Assembly: GCA_951812725.1 (NCBI GenBank) | Contig: OX638330.1 | Span: 5,373,405 to 5,437,404 of the forward strand | DNA length: 64,000 nt | Reading direction: 5' to 3' | Source of the DNA: an uncultured Caldilineaceae bacterium | GTDB lineage: Bacteria; Chloroflexota; Anaerolineae; Caldilineales; Caldilineaceae | Shown here: positions 1 through 9,891 of the stretch, one piece after another | Numbering within the stretch: the stretch's first letter is position 1 | Layout: each line of letters begins with the position of its first letter | Program-made: the position numbers and the translations under genes | Notes under the pieces: generated by a model | Seen by the model: only the letters and a program-made list of their open reading frames with translations | Database searches by the model: none | Told to the model about the DNA's origin: nothing

Positions 1-900
1 TGCTTGTACCGTATAGAAATAGGTCGTGCCGGCAACGGGGTCAGGGTGGGTGAAAGTCGTCCCCGTGAGGGAGTCCCCGCCGATCTGGCGCCAGTCGATG
101 ACGCTGTCCCAGACCCAAAGCCCGTAGCGCGTTGCGCCCGCCACCGCGGTCCAACTGAGTTTGATGCTGCCCTCAACCACTTGCGCAGTCAATACAGGCG
201 CAGAGAGCTCTGCAGCAGGAGTTCGGGTGGCTGTGGCAGTGGGAGTTGCTGTGGCTGTAGGCGTAGCCGTTGGCAAGGCCGCGTCTATCGTCGCCGACAC
301 CTGGTCGGCCCAATCGCTCGTTCCGCCGGCGTCGTTGACTGCTTGTACCGTATAGAAATAGGTCGTGCCGGCAACGGGGTCAGGGTGGGTGAAAGTCGTC
401 CCCGTGAGGGAGTCCCCACCGATCTGGCGCCAGTCGATGACGCTGTCCCAGACCCAAAGCCCGTAGCGCGTTGCGCCCGCCACCGCGGTCCAACTGAGTT
501 TGATGCTGCCCTCAACCACCTGCGCAGTCAATACAGGCGCAGAGAGCTCGGCGGCAGGAGTTCGAGTCGCCGTGGCAGTGGGAGTCGCTGTGGCAGTGGG
601 AGTCGCTGTGGCTGTAGGCGTAGCCGTTGGCAAGGCCGCGTCTACCGTCGCCGACACCTGGTCGGCCCAATCGCTCGTTTCGCCGGCGTCGTTGACTGCT
701 TGTACCGTATAGAAATAGGTCGTGCCGGCAACGGGGTCGGAGTGGGTGAACGTCGTCCCCGTGAGGCTGTCCCCACCGATCTGACGCCAGTCGTTGACGC
801 TGTCCCAGACCCAAAGCCCGTAGCGCGTTGCGCCCGCCACCGCGGTCCAACTGAGTTCGATGCTGCCTTCAACTGCCTGCGCAGTCAATACAGGCGCAGA
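1..900. repeat. Tandem repeat of fibronectin modules (339 and 357 bp periods)
   Basis: The block starting TGCTTGTACCGTATAGAAAT recurs at 1, 340 and 697, giving periods of 339 and 357 bp. The 18 bp difference is one extra copy of the linker unit encoding TATATP. The copies are almost identical, which points to recent expansion or gene conversion. Confidence 0.9.
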
Positions 901-1131
901 AAGCCCGGCGGCAGGTGGCGACGGTGTCGCAGTAGCTTCCGCGCCGGAGGCAGAGATACGGGGTCCAGGTCCGGCGCCGGATATCCTGGAACTGATGCTC
1001 CCAGCTTTCAGTTCCAGTGGAGCCGAAATGAGCAGGATGAGTGAAAAGATGGCTGCCGGTGCCAACAGCGCGGCAACGGCGGCTCGCAAAAGCCCGGTTC
1101 GTTCAGGGGGGAAAGAAAGCGACGAATGCAT
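1..1131 (-). CDS. Fibronectin type III-like repeat protein, 5' part (runs off left edge)
   Basis: The minus strand is open from an ATG at 1131 to the first base of the window (377 codons), so the 3' end is missing. An AAAGG ribosome site lies 7 bases upstream. Residues about 12-35 are a hydrophobic signal or anchor segment. A spacer rich in Ser, Pro and Ala follows, and then near-identical modules of about 115 residues. Each module has a fibronectin-like pattern (GSIELSWTAVAGATRYGLWV, then TTYFYTVQAVNDAG) and ends in a TATATPT linker. It is probably an exported or cell-surface adhesion protein. The function is inferred only from architecture. Overlapping open frames on the plus strand are shadows of this repeat. 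Confidence 0.8.
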   Translation of the reverse strand, partial: MHSSLSFPPERTGLLRAAVAALLAPAAIFSLILLISAPLELKAGSISSRISGAGPGPRISASGAEATATPSPPAAGLSAPVLTAQAVEGSIELSWTAVAGATRYGLWVWDSVNDWRQIGGDSLTGTTFTHSDPVAGTTYFYTVQAVNDAGETSDWADQVSATVDAALPTATPTATATPTATATPTATATRTPAAELSAPVLTAQVVEGSIKLSWTAVAGATRYGLWVWDSVIDWRQIGGDSLTGTTFTHPDPVAGTTYFYTVQAVNDAGGTSDWADQVSATIDAALPTATPTATATPTATATRTPAAELSAPVLTAQVVEGSIKLSWTAVAGATRYGLWVWDSVIDWRQIGGDSLTGTTFTHPDPVAGTTYFYTVQA

Positions 1132-1269
1132 TCAGCAACCTTTAATTTATATTCCTGAGATGGGACATCTTCCAGTTTCGACCAACAAAGAGCCAAACCC
1201 TCTGCCGACATCGGGACAATGTTCAGGAAACACCTCTCGCATCTCGTCCTGGCCGCGATGATCTCCACG

Positions 1270-1812
1270 TCACTGGAAATACGGCCAGCCCGTCCATTCA
1301 TGTGTCTCTCTGCCATCAGAGCCCCCTCGTCGTCGTAACACCAATGATGTGATACAGTCGGCGCTCGGCTTCCCTCGCCTCCACCACGATATCGTCCATA
1401 TCCCCGCGCATATTCTCGGCCGCTGGCCGCGGCAGACCCTCCGGACAGGTTGATGTCCCTGTCGGCAAACACCGGCATTCTCTTGGGGCGATAAAGTTGC
1501 TTGTTGAAACTGAGGAATGAAGCCTGGGTGCGGGCAGAGGTCGGCGTCCCCCGAAAAGTGGATCGTCACCGGCGCAGCCTGAAAATCCAGCCCTCCTATG
1601 CAAACTGTCTTGTACCCTGCTTCAACCAAGACAGTCACCTGGGAGAATGCTTCGACTCCACCAACGATGGGAAACCCATTAAGCTTCCAACGATTCCACA
1701 CCCGCCGAAGAGCGCTCTCCAATCCGGCCCCATCCTTACGGACGCTCTGCTCTGACAGCGCTCCCGGGTGGAACCAGATGAATGGCGTGCACGCAGAAAG
1801 AAAGACTGACAT
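1270..1812 (-). pseudogene. Possible decayed lipoprotein-like gene
   Basis: A 180-codon minus-strand frame starts with MSVFLSAC, which resembles a lipobox. Its middle part is plausible protein (FPIVGGVEAFSQVTVLVEAG). The rest becomes Arg- and Cys-rich, and coding-like sequence continues in a different frame (GDMDDIVVEAREAERRLYHI, about 1320-1420). This suggests one gene broken by frameshift. I do not recognise a family. It may also be chance open frame. Confidence 0.3.
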
Positions 1813-2321
1813 GATCGGTCAGAGAGGGCACTTCCATAAGTCCCATTCGCACGCGAGGAACCCAATGGCGACAACGCCGACTGACCGACTATGTCAGTCT
1901 CATCAATGAACTATTTATTTTTCTGTTGAAATATTCGACCCAAATCGCTTGGCCGCGAAATGGGATATTGAGGTGTATTTGGGCGAATAGGGACGCAATC
2001 ACCTATTACACGAATTTAGCTTTCCCTCGATTCTCTTAGTCCGACACACCGACCCAGCCGGCTGATTCACCTCACCGAATCAACGCCATCGAGCCAAGTG
2101 ACATTCAGAACCCCTTGATAAGATGCACAACTGGCATTAGCATACACGATGTGTGTGAACTAAAAATGAAGAAAAGGCACTCTGAGGGTGAGATTCTGTG
2201 ACATTCTCAAGAACTGCCTACATTGCTGTCCGCTGAAATATGTTTGTCACCAATTAAGGGCCCCAACTCCAATGTCAGGACAGTACCTGTCCTCTGTACG
2301 GTCTCTGTCTAGGGGGTATTG
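1813..2321. other. Intergenic, no gene seen
   Basis: This is AT-richer than its surroundings and has no convincing coding frame. About 1935-1975 it resembles 60975-61015 (both contain AATCGCT, then GGCC, then CGAAATGGGA), so it holds a small dispersed repeat. No terminator or clear promoter was found. Confidence 0.4.
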
Positions 2322-2567
2322 ATGAATCAAATCGAAGTGCTGTAACAAGAGGTTGACATACTGAGAGGCCGCCTCGCCCACTTGAGCGAAGCAAGCCGTC
2401 GCATCAATAACAATCAGGATAGCGAAAGCGTCTTACGAGGAATTCTGACCAGCGCACGCGCGCTGACCAACGCCAAATACGGGGCAATTACTCGAATCGG
2501 TGACTCTGGAGTGAGTCAGGACCTTCTTGCATCCAGGACGACGCAGAAAGAGGGCCGCCTAATTTGA
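2322..2567 (+). pseudogene. GAF-domain sensor fragment
   Basis: Reading from the ATG at 2322 gives a short leader, an in-frame TAA after seven codons, then ILRGRLAHLSEASRRI and a stretch of about 55 residues. That stretch resembles the start of a GAF domain of bacterial sensor kinases or LuxR-type regulators (SVLRGILTSARALTNAKYGA). The frame ends at 2567, where a real GAF domain would only be beginning. Both the internal stop and the truncation mark it as a relic. The family assignment is from pattern only. Confidence 0.55.
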
Positions 2568-3210
2568 GGCTGGCGCCAGCGTTTCGGGCTACTCGACTAT
2601 CTTGGCCGGATCAAAAACCCGCTCCGGCATGAGGCGTTTCACGGGCACATGCATGCGCTGAAACTTCCCGATTTCCAGCCCCCAAATGCCCGCGAATTCT
2701 CCGTTCCCGCTTCTGGCCGCGCCGATCCGCAACCACGGCAAAACTGTGGGCAGCTTCTTCCTCCGCGAAGAGAATAGGGGCAAATAATTTCTTCCCCAAG
2801 ATGACGAAGAGACATTGGTCATGTTGTCCTCCCAGGCTTCCTTGGTCACTGCCAACGCCAGAACGCTATCCAGACAAAAAAGGCCAGGGTTCGCCCGGAA
2901 ACCCCCGCTGACACTTCGCCAGTCGGTGTCGATGTTCTATGATGACATACAGTGACAGAAAGCCTTCCCGGCTGCGTGCATCTTGGGCTTTCACCGGCAA
3001 CCCCCGCAATTCCGCCAAAGTCCGTCCCGCATCCCAAGATGGGACGCGGCTTATGCCGTGATGAGCTTGTCAGGGTTAGGGTCATGAGAGAAGAAAGAAG
3101 AAAAAGCGAACCGGCCGCCCGCCCGCCAGCTCAGGTGCGCACGAACCGGAAATTAATCCATCCGCCTGCCTACGCTTGCACATCTGCCTCTTGCCCGGCA
3201 GACCTCGCTC
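2568..3210. other. Gap with weak traces of a decayed gene
   Basis: On the minus strand at 2589-2855, coding-like pieces lie in two frames (LFAPILFAEEEAAHSFAVVA, and LEIGKFQRMHVPVKRLMPER before a stop). This suggests a short frameshifted gene with no recognisable family. The rest, to 3210, shows no convincing gene. Confidence 0.25.
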
Positions 3211-4122
3211 TCATACGAGATCCCCGTCAACAATATCGTCCAGCGTCGGATCACCCGCCTTCGGCAGCTTGATCCTGTCCAGACTCATCACCGCGTCAAT
3301 AATGTTCAGCAAAAACCAGGCATCCGTCTCGCCCATCCTGAATATCTCCGGCTTCGCCCGCGCCGTGTCGCGCATGATGCCCAGCCCATCCCGGTACGGA
3401 TCGAACGAAACGATCTTCTCCAGCCGAACCCGGAAACTCTTGCTGTTCCCCTTGAAATAAATATGCTTGGTCGTAATCCCAAGAACACCCGAGTCCGTAT
3501 GCTGCATCGAGCTGCTCGCGACCGAACGGCCGCGAAACGCGCCCGGCCGGATGTAGACGCCCTTTGCCACCCGAAAGCTCACCCCCAACGATCCCCCGCG
3601 AAACTCCCGCTGGGTCACCTGTTCAAAGTAATCCGTGCCGCCGAACAGCCACAGCAGCTCCTCACTCTTCATCAGATTGAAGGGCGGCCGCACCGCCCGC
3701 CGGTCGAACCGGGGCACCAGCTCATGCTCGCTCAGCGCATTGAGCAGATTCATCATCCTGAACAGCGTAAAGTGCCCGTCCCGATCCAGCTGCGAAGCGC
3801 TCAAACTATAGTGGCCGCGATAGCGGTTGAGCGCCCGCTTCTCCTCGTTCGAGAGAAAATGATCATCCATCGCCGCATCAACGGCCTGCCCCCAACCCCT
3901 CGCCAAGGTAGCTGCCATCGCCGCCGCCGACGTGTCGACATAAGCGGCCGCGCCGATCGACCGTACCCTGCTGGACAACTGGTTGACGTCCACCCCGTGC
4001 AGCGCCGCCTCCACACAGACCCTTCGAATACTGTCCAGCCCCTCCTCATGCGCCGCCGCGCACTCCTTGTGTTCTTTACGCAGAAAGCCGGCAGACTTCC
4101 CGCAGTATCTGCAGTCGCCCAT
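3211..4122 (-). CDS. Zinc-ribbon protein with possible PH-like C-terminal domain
   Basis: The 303-residue protein starts at ATG 4122, with GGGAGGAA about ten bases upstream. The N-terminus has a compact zinc-binding pattern (CRYCGK then HKECAAAH). The middle is helical. The C-terminal third (GVLGITTKHIYFKGNSKSFR, then IVSFDPYRDGLGIM) resembles bacterial PH/GRAM-like modules that take a Lys- and Arg-rich strand pattern. No enzyme motif is visible. It stands alone between decayed DNA and the duplicated region at 4288. A soluble regulatory or membrane-sensing role is possible but unproven. Confidence 0.7.
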   Translation of the reverse strand: MGDCRYCGKSAGFLRKEHKECAAAHEEGLDSIRRVCVEAALHGVDVNQLSSRVRSIGAAAYVDTSAAAMAATLARGWGQAVDAAMDDHFLSNEEKRALNRYRGHYSLSASQLDRDGHFTLFRMMNLLNALSEHELVPRFDRRAVRPPFNLMKSEELLWLFGGTDYFEQVTQREFRGGSLGVSFRVAKGVYIRPGAFRGRSVASSSMQHTDSGVLGITTKHIYFKGNSKSFRVRLEKIVSFDPYRDGLGIMRDTARAKPEIFRMGETDAWFLLNIIDAVMSLDRIKLPKAGDPTLDDIVDGDLV

Positions 4123-4287
4123 AATGATTCCTCCCGGGGGATGACGCCAATCTCCGCCGCCTCTATCACATCCAACTGCGCGACTGCATCGCACATCTGC
4201 ATCGCGAATAGTTCAGCCAGCGGCTGCGAGGATAATAAACGATTTCACCCCACCGTTCAATATCACCCATGGGAAGCGCGGCCCGCC

Positions 4288-4935
4288 GCGCCCAGCCGCG
4301 ACAGTCCCCATCAGCCCCTCCAGGCATAACAGAATAACCGTGCCAGCAATCCTCACATCCGCTCATATTTCTCCCCATGTCTGAATGGGCAATCTGTCGA
4401 CGAAAGCGCATCCGGAATTGATCTACGTTCCGTATACGATCTACCAATGAAATATACGCACGCTTGCTCATGCGCGGACGCGAACGCGCCGGCTTCCATG
4501 CTACATGGCTACGCATTCCCGGCGTTCCACCACTCCGCTACACTGGAAATCGACTCCTGAATGGCGTGAATCTGCCCTCTGATCCCGCCGCGCACCCGCA
4601 ACATACTGGTACCCGATATCGGTCTCTGAAGCTTGACACTGACGACAATACCGATCTACGATTCTGATCCCTTCACCCGCGTGGAGTGGCATGGAATCTT
4701 CATATTATCTCATTTCTTATGGTGTAACTTTCGTGCTCTTCGTGGATCGACTAGAGGAAAAGCATGGGACTGTTCATATTATCTCTTATCGGTTCGAAAA
4801 TACAGGAAGGCGGCCACAGCGGTATGACTGCATGCAGCACGGACAGCGTCATTATCGGCGCACATACGCGCGCAGCCATCACACAAAAACCGCCGCCAGC
4901 AGCAGCCCCCACGCAGTTGCGGACGAGGTCGATGC
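4288..4935 (+). repeat. Diverged direct repeat, copy A (upstream of SH3b gene)
   Basis: About 650 bases that match 8104-8695 in the same orientation along most of their length. Shared landmarks include AGCCGCGACAGTCCC, CCAGGCATAACAGA, CGTATACGAT, AACGCGCCGGCTTCCA, AGCTTGACA and GATCTACGAT. It also holds a short ORF (ATG 4447) that starts MKYTHACS, with a counterpart in copy B. The match stops shortly before the SH3b gene, so this is likely its upstream regulatory region. Confidence 0.7.
4633..4662 (+). promoter_or_regulatory. Promoter conserved in both repeat copies
   Basis: TTGACA (4633-4638), an 18-base spacer, then TACGAT (4657-4662). The same pair with a 17-base spacer is conserved in copy B. 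Conservation of the two hexamers while the spacer has diverged supports a real sigma-70-type promoter, probably driving the SH3b gene at 5219 through a long leader. Confidence 0.55.
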
Positions 4936-5218
4936 ACGACCCTGATCCACACCCTCTCTAACGCGTCGGGCGTCCCTCCGGTTTCATTCTTACTGCCGGT
5001 AAACGCCGTACGCGTTGTGTTATTCGAGCGGCTCATCTTCCCGCTCCACCACTTATCTGACATCTTCATAACTGGCTGAGATGCACCGGTTTCGCAGTGC
5101 CGGTCTTTCTGTCTCTGCCTCCCAAATCGGCGAACGCTCCATCCGCAGGACCGAATGGAATCGTTCAATTTCATGCTCTAAGGCCGGAAAGCTCGCCGAA
5201 AGGAGAGAAGCAAAGACA

Positions 5219-7903
5219 ATGCAAATGCGAACCAAACTGTTGATCGTCACCGTTTTCGGGGCTAGCGCACTGCTGATCGCTGCCCTGGCCGTTATCATCG
5301 CGCCCCGGCCGCAGATCGCCTACGCCCAGAATCCCCAACCAACGGTGCAAATTGAACTAAATCACATCTTTGGGAACGCGGAACCGGGCAAGCCCTTGGC
5401 GAAATACACCTTCAGGAATTTCCAAAGTATTACATGCGATGCGAACGATGGGAACGTGCACCATGTATCGTTCCCTGACCCCTGTTACCATCTCACCGAG
5501 ATATATTATCGTGACACCAATAATCGCGCCTCTGAATGTGAACAGGGGTTGGGCGGGCCTCGCAGCTTTTCGAAAGGTGAGGGAATTAGTCATGTACAAG
5601 ATTTCAATACGCTTCCCTCTAGTTGTCCGAAAGGGCAATATATTCTGAAAGTCATCCTGATGGGTTCCAACAAGGTGGAGGTGGCCTCCGCGACCGCTTA
5701 CTTTGGCGTCTACGTGGACCCAGATCCGACACCCATCGTTACAGCTACCCCGACCCGTACTCCGACGCCAACGCGCAGACCACAACCACCACCACCACCG
5801 CCAGCTACTGCTACGCCAACAGTAACGCCACCACCGGCCACTGCTACGCCAACAGCAACACTACCACCGGCCACCCCCACACCGACGGCCACTACCGAGG
5901 GTGAGTCGCAAGAACAACCACTGATTCCGCAGCTGCTGCCGCCACAGGATGCCACCGCCACACCAACGCCCACAGCAACACAGGACGGCGGCGGTAACAA
6001 CGGCAATCAAGGCGGTGACGACCCAACCGCCACACCAACCGCCACACCAACCGCGACGCCGACACCATCACAGCGCGGTGGTCTAATCATCGATGACAAC
6101 CCGACCGCGACGCCAACAGCGACCGCGACGCCTACAGCGACCGCGACGCCAACAGCGACCGCGACGCCTACAGCGACCGCGACGCCAACAGCGACCGCGA
6201 CGCCAACAGCGACCGCAACGCCAACAGCGACCGCAACGCCAACAGCGACCGCAACGCCTACAGTTGAAGGCAACAGCGGCAACCAGGGCAACAACCAAGG
6301 CAGACAGCCGGGCGGCAACAACCAGGGCGGCAACAACCAGGGCGGCAACAACCAAGGCGGCAACAACCAAGGCGGCGGCAACAATCAGGGACGCAGCAAC
6401 AACCAAGGTGGTGTCGTTGTCCAGTCATTCATCAGCTACCCGACGCCCCTGCCGCAAACATCGCCACAACAGTCCCAGACGCCCCTCGCCATCACCATCC
6501 CCGAAATAATGAACGTGCGCACCGGTCCCGGCCTGACCTACGACATCGTCACCACCGTGCCGGCCGGCACGCAAGGCACCATCGTCGGCACCGACCCCAA
6601 CGATGACTGGTACCAGGTCGAGATCGCCGGCGTCGAAGGCCAGGTCTGGATCTACCAGGGCCTGACAACGCTGGTCGGTTCACTGACGGGCGTCAAACAG
6701 TACACCGCCCTCGAGATAACGCAGCTGACGACAGGCACGCCGACCGGAGACGGCTCAGCTCCCCTGGCCATCACCATACCGGAACTGATGAACGTACGCA
6801 CCGGTCCCGGCCTGACCTACAACATCGTCACCACCGTCCCGGCGGGCACGCAGGGCTACATCTACGGCATCGACCCCGACGACGACTGGTTCCATATCGA
6901 GCTGGAAGGGTTCGACACCCGCGTCTGGGTCTACCAGGACTTGACGACCGTGCTCGGCTCGCTGGCATCCGTCAAACTGTATACCCTGCAAGAGATCGCG
7001 CAGCTGCTGGGAACGCCGGGCGCGGACGGCACCGTGCCGCTGGCCATCACCGTGCCCATAACGATGAACGTGCGTACCGGCCCCGGCCTGGCCTACGACG
7101 TGATCGGCATCGTTCCCGAGGGCACGCAGGGCCGCATCTTCGGCATCGACCCGGCCGACGACTGGTTCCAGATCGAGCTTGAAGGGCTCGACACGCTCGT
7201 CTGGGTCTACCAGGACCTGACCACCGTGATCGGCTCGCTGGCCGGCGTCAAATGGGTAACCCTGGAGGAGCTGGCGCTGCTGCCGGCCGCCATCACGCAA
7301 CCTGCCCTCCTGAACGCCCGCGCCGGGCCCGGCCTGACCTACGACATACTCACAACCATCCCGCAGGGGACATGGACGAAGATCACGGGCATCGACCCAC
7401 AGGGAGAGTGGTACCGGGTAGAGTTGTACGACCTCGACCAACCCGCCTGGATATTCCGCGACTACACCAAGGTAGCCGGCGGCTCGCTGTCGGGGCTGAT
7501 ACAGCTCGCATTTGGAGGAAGCTCGTCGCCAATCGTAGGACTGCAGACCGGTTCGATCACGGTCGAACTGTCGCTGCCGCCGGCCGGCGGGGTTGACCTG
7601 GACGTCAGCTGGACCGATACCAGCGCCTGCGCGCAGCTGTACAATCTCTATCACCGTTCCAGCACCGCCTCGACCACCTACATATCGCTGGACCAGGCGG
7701 CGACGGCCTCGAGCCTGAACTCAAAGAGCCTCAGTTTCAGCACCCTGAACGGGGACAGCTTCATCTCGGCCTGGTGCGGGACGATGGCAGCCGGCCGCGA
7801 AGTCGCCGAAGTTGAGATCGATCCCGGCGTGGCCGGCACCTACAGTTCGACGACGACCAGCGGCGGTCTCGCCGCTGTGCCGCCGGGCGCCGACGACAAC
7901 TAG
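5219..7903 (+). CDS. Secreted multi-SH3b-domain protein with TATATPT linker
   Basis: The start is ATG 5219, with GGAGAG about 12 bases upstream (894 residues). Residues 1-40 are a Sec signal peptide (MQMRTKLLIVTVFGASALLI, then an AYA-QN cleavage-like site). A globular N-terminal domain reaches about residue 160. Long Pro-Thr-Ala linkers follow, with a Gly-Gly-Asn-Asn-Gln repeat near 365-390. Four SH3b modules follow from about 420, 515, 605 and 690, each with MNVRTGPGL-like starts and VWVYQ-like ends. The fourth lacks the VRTGPG form (LNARAGPGL). The last ~130 residues are a separate domain with two Cys. SH3b modules usually bind cell-wall or surface polymers. A terminator follows the stop. 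Confidence 0.88.
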   Translation: MQMRTKLLIVTVFGASALLIAALAVIIAPRPQIAYAQNPQPTVQIELNHIFGNAEPGKPLAKYTFRNFQSITCDANDGNVHHVSFPDPCYHLTEIYYRDTNNRASECEQGLGGPRSFSKGEGISHVQDFNTLPSSCPKGQYILKVILMGSNKVEVASATAYFGVYVDPDPTPIVTATPTRTPTPTRRPQPPPPPPATATPTVTPPPATATPTATLPPATPTPTATTEGESQEQPLIPQLLPPQDATATPTPTATQDGGGNNGNQGGDDPTATPTATPTATPTPSQRGGLIIDDNPTATPTATATPTATATPTATATPTATATPTATATPTATATPTATATPTATATPTVEGNSGNQGNNQGRQPGGNNQGGNNQGGNNQGGNNQGGGNNQGRSNNQGGVVVQSFISYPTPLPQTSPQQSQTPLAITIPEIMNVRTGPGLTYDIVTTVPAGTQGTIVGTDPNDDWYQVEIAGVEGQVWIYQGLTTLVGSLTGVKQYTALEITQLTTGTPTGDGSAPLAITIPELMNVRTGPGLTYNIVTTVPAGTQGYIYGIDPDDDWFHIELEGFDTRVWVYQDLTTVLGSLASVKLYTLQEIAQLLGTPGADGTVPLAITVPITMNVRTGPGLAYDVIGIVPEGTQGRIFGIDPADDWFQIELEGLDTLVWVYQDLTTVIGSLAGVKWVTLEELALLPAAITQPALLNARAGPGLTYDILTTIPQGTWTKITGIDPQGEWYRVELYDLDQPAWIFRDYTKVAGGSLSGLIQLAFGGSSSPIVGLQTGSITVELSLPPAGGVDLDVSWTDTSACAQLYNLYHRSSTASTTYISLDQAATASSLNSKSLSFSTLNGDSFISAWCGTMAAGREVAEVEIDPGVAGTYSSTTTSGGLAAVPPGADDN
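6104..6263 (+). repeat. 18 bp tandem repeat in the linker
   Basis: About nine copies of ACCGCGACGCCAACAGCG and close variants, encoding TATPTA. The array is in frame (18 = 6 codons), so copy-number change alters linker length without breaking the gene. Confidence 0.9.
6311..6388 (+). repeat. 15 bp tandem repeat (GGNNQ)
   Basis: About five copies of GGCGGCAACAACCAG or close variants encode a flexible Gly-Asn-Gln segment between the Pro-Thr linker and the first SH3b module. Confidence 0.85.
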
Positions 7904-7968
7904 CGCTGAGCCGGCATTCCAACCTGAATTACCCCCTGCATCGCAATGATGCGAGTGCACAGCAAAGG

Positions 7969-8003
7969 GCCCCGCTGCCAACGGCGACAGCGGGGGCTTC
8001 TTC
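7969..8003 (+). terminator. Terminator of the SH3b gene
   Basis: CCCCGCTG (7970-7977) pairs with CAGCGGGG (7988-7995), followed by a T/C-rich tract, 66 bases after the SH3b stop. A related hairpin lies at 8759-8801. Confidence 0.7.
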
Positions 8004-8103
8004 TTTCTTCTTGCATGGGTGGCATGCGCCCCTGTCGCAAAAGCCGTGGCGCCAAAGCAGGAGGTTCGCGATGGCTTGAGGCCCTCGCCGCGCGCTCCAA
8101 TCA

Positions 8104-8695
8104 GCGCCCAGCCGCAGCCGCGACAGTCCCAGGCAGCCCCGCCAGGCATAACAGATCAACCGTATTAGCGCCCCCCACATCCGCGCCTGGTTCCCCGCAT
8201 CTCTGAATGGTCAACGTAACGACGAAAGTCCATCTGAATCTGATCTACGATTCGTATACGATCCGCCTATGAAATCGACGGACCACTGCTCTACCGCGGA
8301 CGTCAACGCGCCGGCTTCCACACCGCATGCCTACGCCCTTTCGACGATTCTCCAGTCTGCTACACTGGGAAACTGCCTTCCGCAAGCTCGAATCGGTGCG
8401 CCGACACCGACCGACAGCCGTAGCATTTCAGTGTCCAAAACCTGAACGAAAGCTTGACAGCAGCTAAACATCGATCTACGATCCTGATCCCTCCATTCGC
8501 GGGGAGTCGCACGGAACCATTCAAACAAATCAATCGTTCGGCTCGGCGATTCAGAAAGGCGGCCAAAGCGGTATAACTGCATGTAGCACAGACGGCGTCA
8601 CAATCGACGGGCCTGCGCGGGCAGCTATCCCTCAAAAACTGTCGCCAGAAGAATCCCCCAAACGGTTGCGGATGGCCTGGAGTCAGCGGTAACTG
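8104..8695 (+). repeat. Diverged direct repeat, copy B (orphan upstream region)
   Basis: A diverged second copy of 4288-4935, with the same landmarks in the same order. It includes the promoter hexamers at 8454-8482 and a short ORF (ATG 8271) that begins MKSTDHCS. Instead of an SH3b gene, a terminator-like hairpin follows within about 65 bases. Confidence 0.7.
8454..8482 (+). promoter_or_regulatory. Promoter in copy B
   Basis: TTGACA (8454-8459), a 17-base spacer and TACGAT (8477-8482), aligned with the copy A promoter. No gene follows before the hairpin at 8759. Confidence 0.5.
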
Positions 8696-8758
8696 CATTC
8701 GGACTGCCACCACGATTGGCATTGCCATATCCCCGATCGCAATGACGCGAGCGCATTC

Positions 8759-8810
8759 CAAGAGGCCCCCTGTTGTCAACGACGACAGCGGAGGCCTCTT
8801 GTGTCTGTTG
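8759..8810 (+). terminator. Terminator-like hairpin after copy B
   Basis: CAAGAGGCC (8759-8767) pairs with GGCCTCTTG (8793-8801), with partial inner pairing (CTGTTGTC/GACGACAG). The sequence just before it (CGCAATGACGCGAGCGCA) matches the sequence before the SH3b terminator (CGCAATGATGCGAGTGCA). The hairpin is therefore the terminator of a lost paralogous locus. Confidence 0.6.
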
Positions 8811-9205
8811 GAGGTGCCCATGTTCGAAATGGGTGCGGCTCTGGAGCAGGATGCACGGTACCACAAAGGCCCTTGCCCCGCCGTCCAATACCGCCCACGA
8901 ATTTCCTGGTGCGACCAGGGCTTGGCGCTGGACAAGAGAATAATTGAGCTTGGGCCTACTGGCAGGAGTCGGACGTGCAACAGCGCCCTGGGCGTGTTCC
9001 CAGCCACAAGCCCGGTCCAACCTGTATGCCCTCGTTCACCGGCAACCGGGGAAGCGGTTCATGCGGCCCGGAGCAAACGCCCCTCAAGGCTCGCTCCATG
9101 CGATCGACCACACGCCACAGAGCAGGACCGGAAAAAGGAGTTAATCCGTGTCTGGGCCATCGTGGTAGGGGACTCCCGTTGCGGAATAAGGCCGCCAACC
9201 GGCCC
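8811..9205. other. Intergenic, no gene seen
   Basis: No coding frame is convincing on either strand. On the minus strand near 8955-9010 a stretch (GTCCGACTCCTGCC) recalls a tRNA T-arm, but no acceptor partner is found. Confidence 0.3.
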
Positions 9206-9835
9206 CTATTCATGGACCAAAACCAGCGTGCCTGGGTTGGCATCACTGCTGAACAGCCAGTTATCACCGTACACCGCAGGCGATGTCCACCCGTACAGCC
9301 ACTTGGCATCCTCTTCAGTCATATTGACGTAACCGCGGCGCATCCGCGTGCCGGAGTTGCTGTGCCCTTGTTCGCATAAGTGACAAGATGATCATTAGAA
9401 AAGCCAAAAGGGTCGATCTGTGTTTCGAAGCCAGCGTGGGAGAACTCAACCACCTTTTTGGAACAAGGGCCGATCTGATTCTCTGGGCTTCAAATCTCGT
9501 GCATGATGGCAAAGCATGAGGGATAATGGTCGTCCCCACCAACCCGGACCAGGTCAACCTAGCCGCCAACTGGATTGGAAGTTTCTCCAAGTCATAGGGG
9601 AATCAAGAGTAATTCTGGGCGCACGTCTGTAATCCGAGTCGACTTCTGACATCAGAAGGGGGTTAAGATCCTCGTAGCTTCCTTCGGCCAGATACGTAAG
9701 GTATCCTATGGCGTAAACCAATTCTTCGTCTCCGTATGCAAATACATTGACACATGGTCTTTCATAAATGGATCTCCCCGGAGAATTATTGGACTGAAAA
9801 GACGATTTGTGCGGGTTGTACAGCGTTACCGCCAC
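9206..9835 (-). pseudogene. Decayed gene of unknown family
   Basis: Three coding-like minus-strand pieces join across frameshifts. The first is VNVFAYGDEELVYAIGYLTY (frame open from 9835). The second is VGGDDHYPSCFAIMHEI, then an in-frame stop, then KVVEFSHAGFETQIDPFGFS. The third is RGYVNMTEEDAKWLYGWTSP, ending ANPGTLVLVHE and stopping at 9206. Together they describe one protein of about 200 residues carrying two frameshifts and one stop. I do not recognise the family. Confidence 0.5.
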
Positions 9836-9891
9836 TAATCCTCAGTCTTAACGATACTTTGACATCAAAGTCCTCACACAGATTGGCTCGA

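Noticed and set aside
4..1044. Long plus-strand frame with repeated Arg-rich modules
   Set aside because: It is the reverse shadow of the fibronectin-like gene on the minus strand, whose translation is clearly protein-like.
8940..9015. tRNA-like sequence on the minus strand
   Set aside because: A T-arm-like GTCCGACTC and an anticodon-like hairpin exist, but no 5' acceptor strand pairs with the 3' part.
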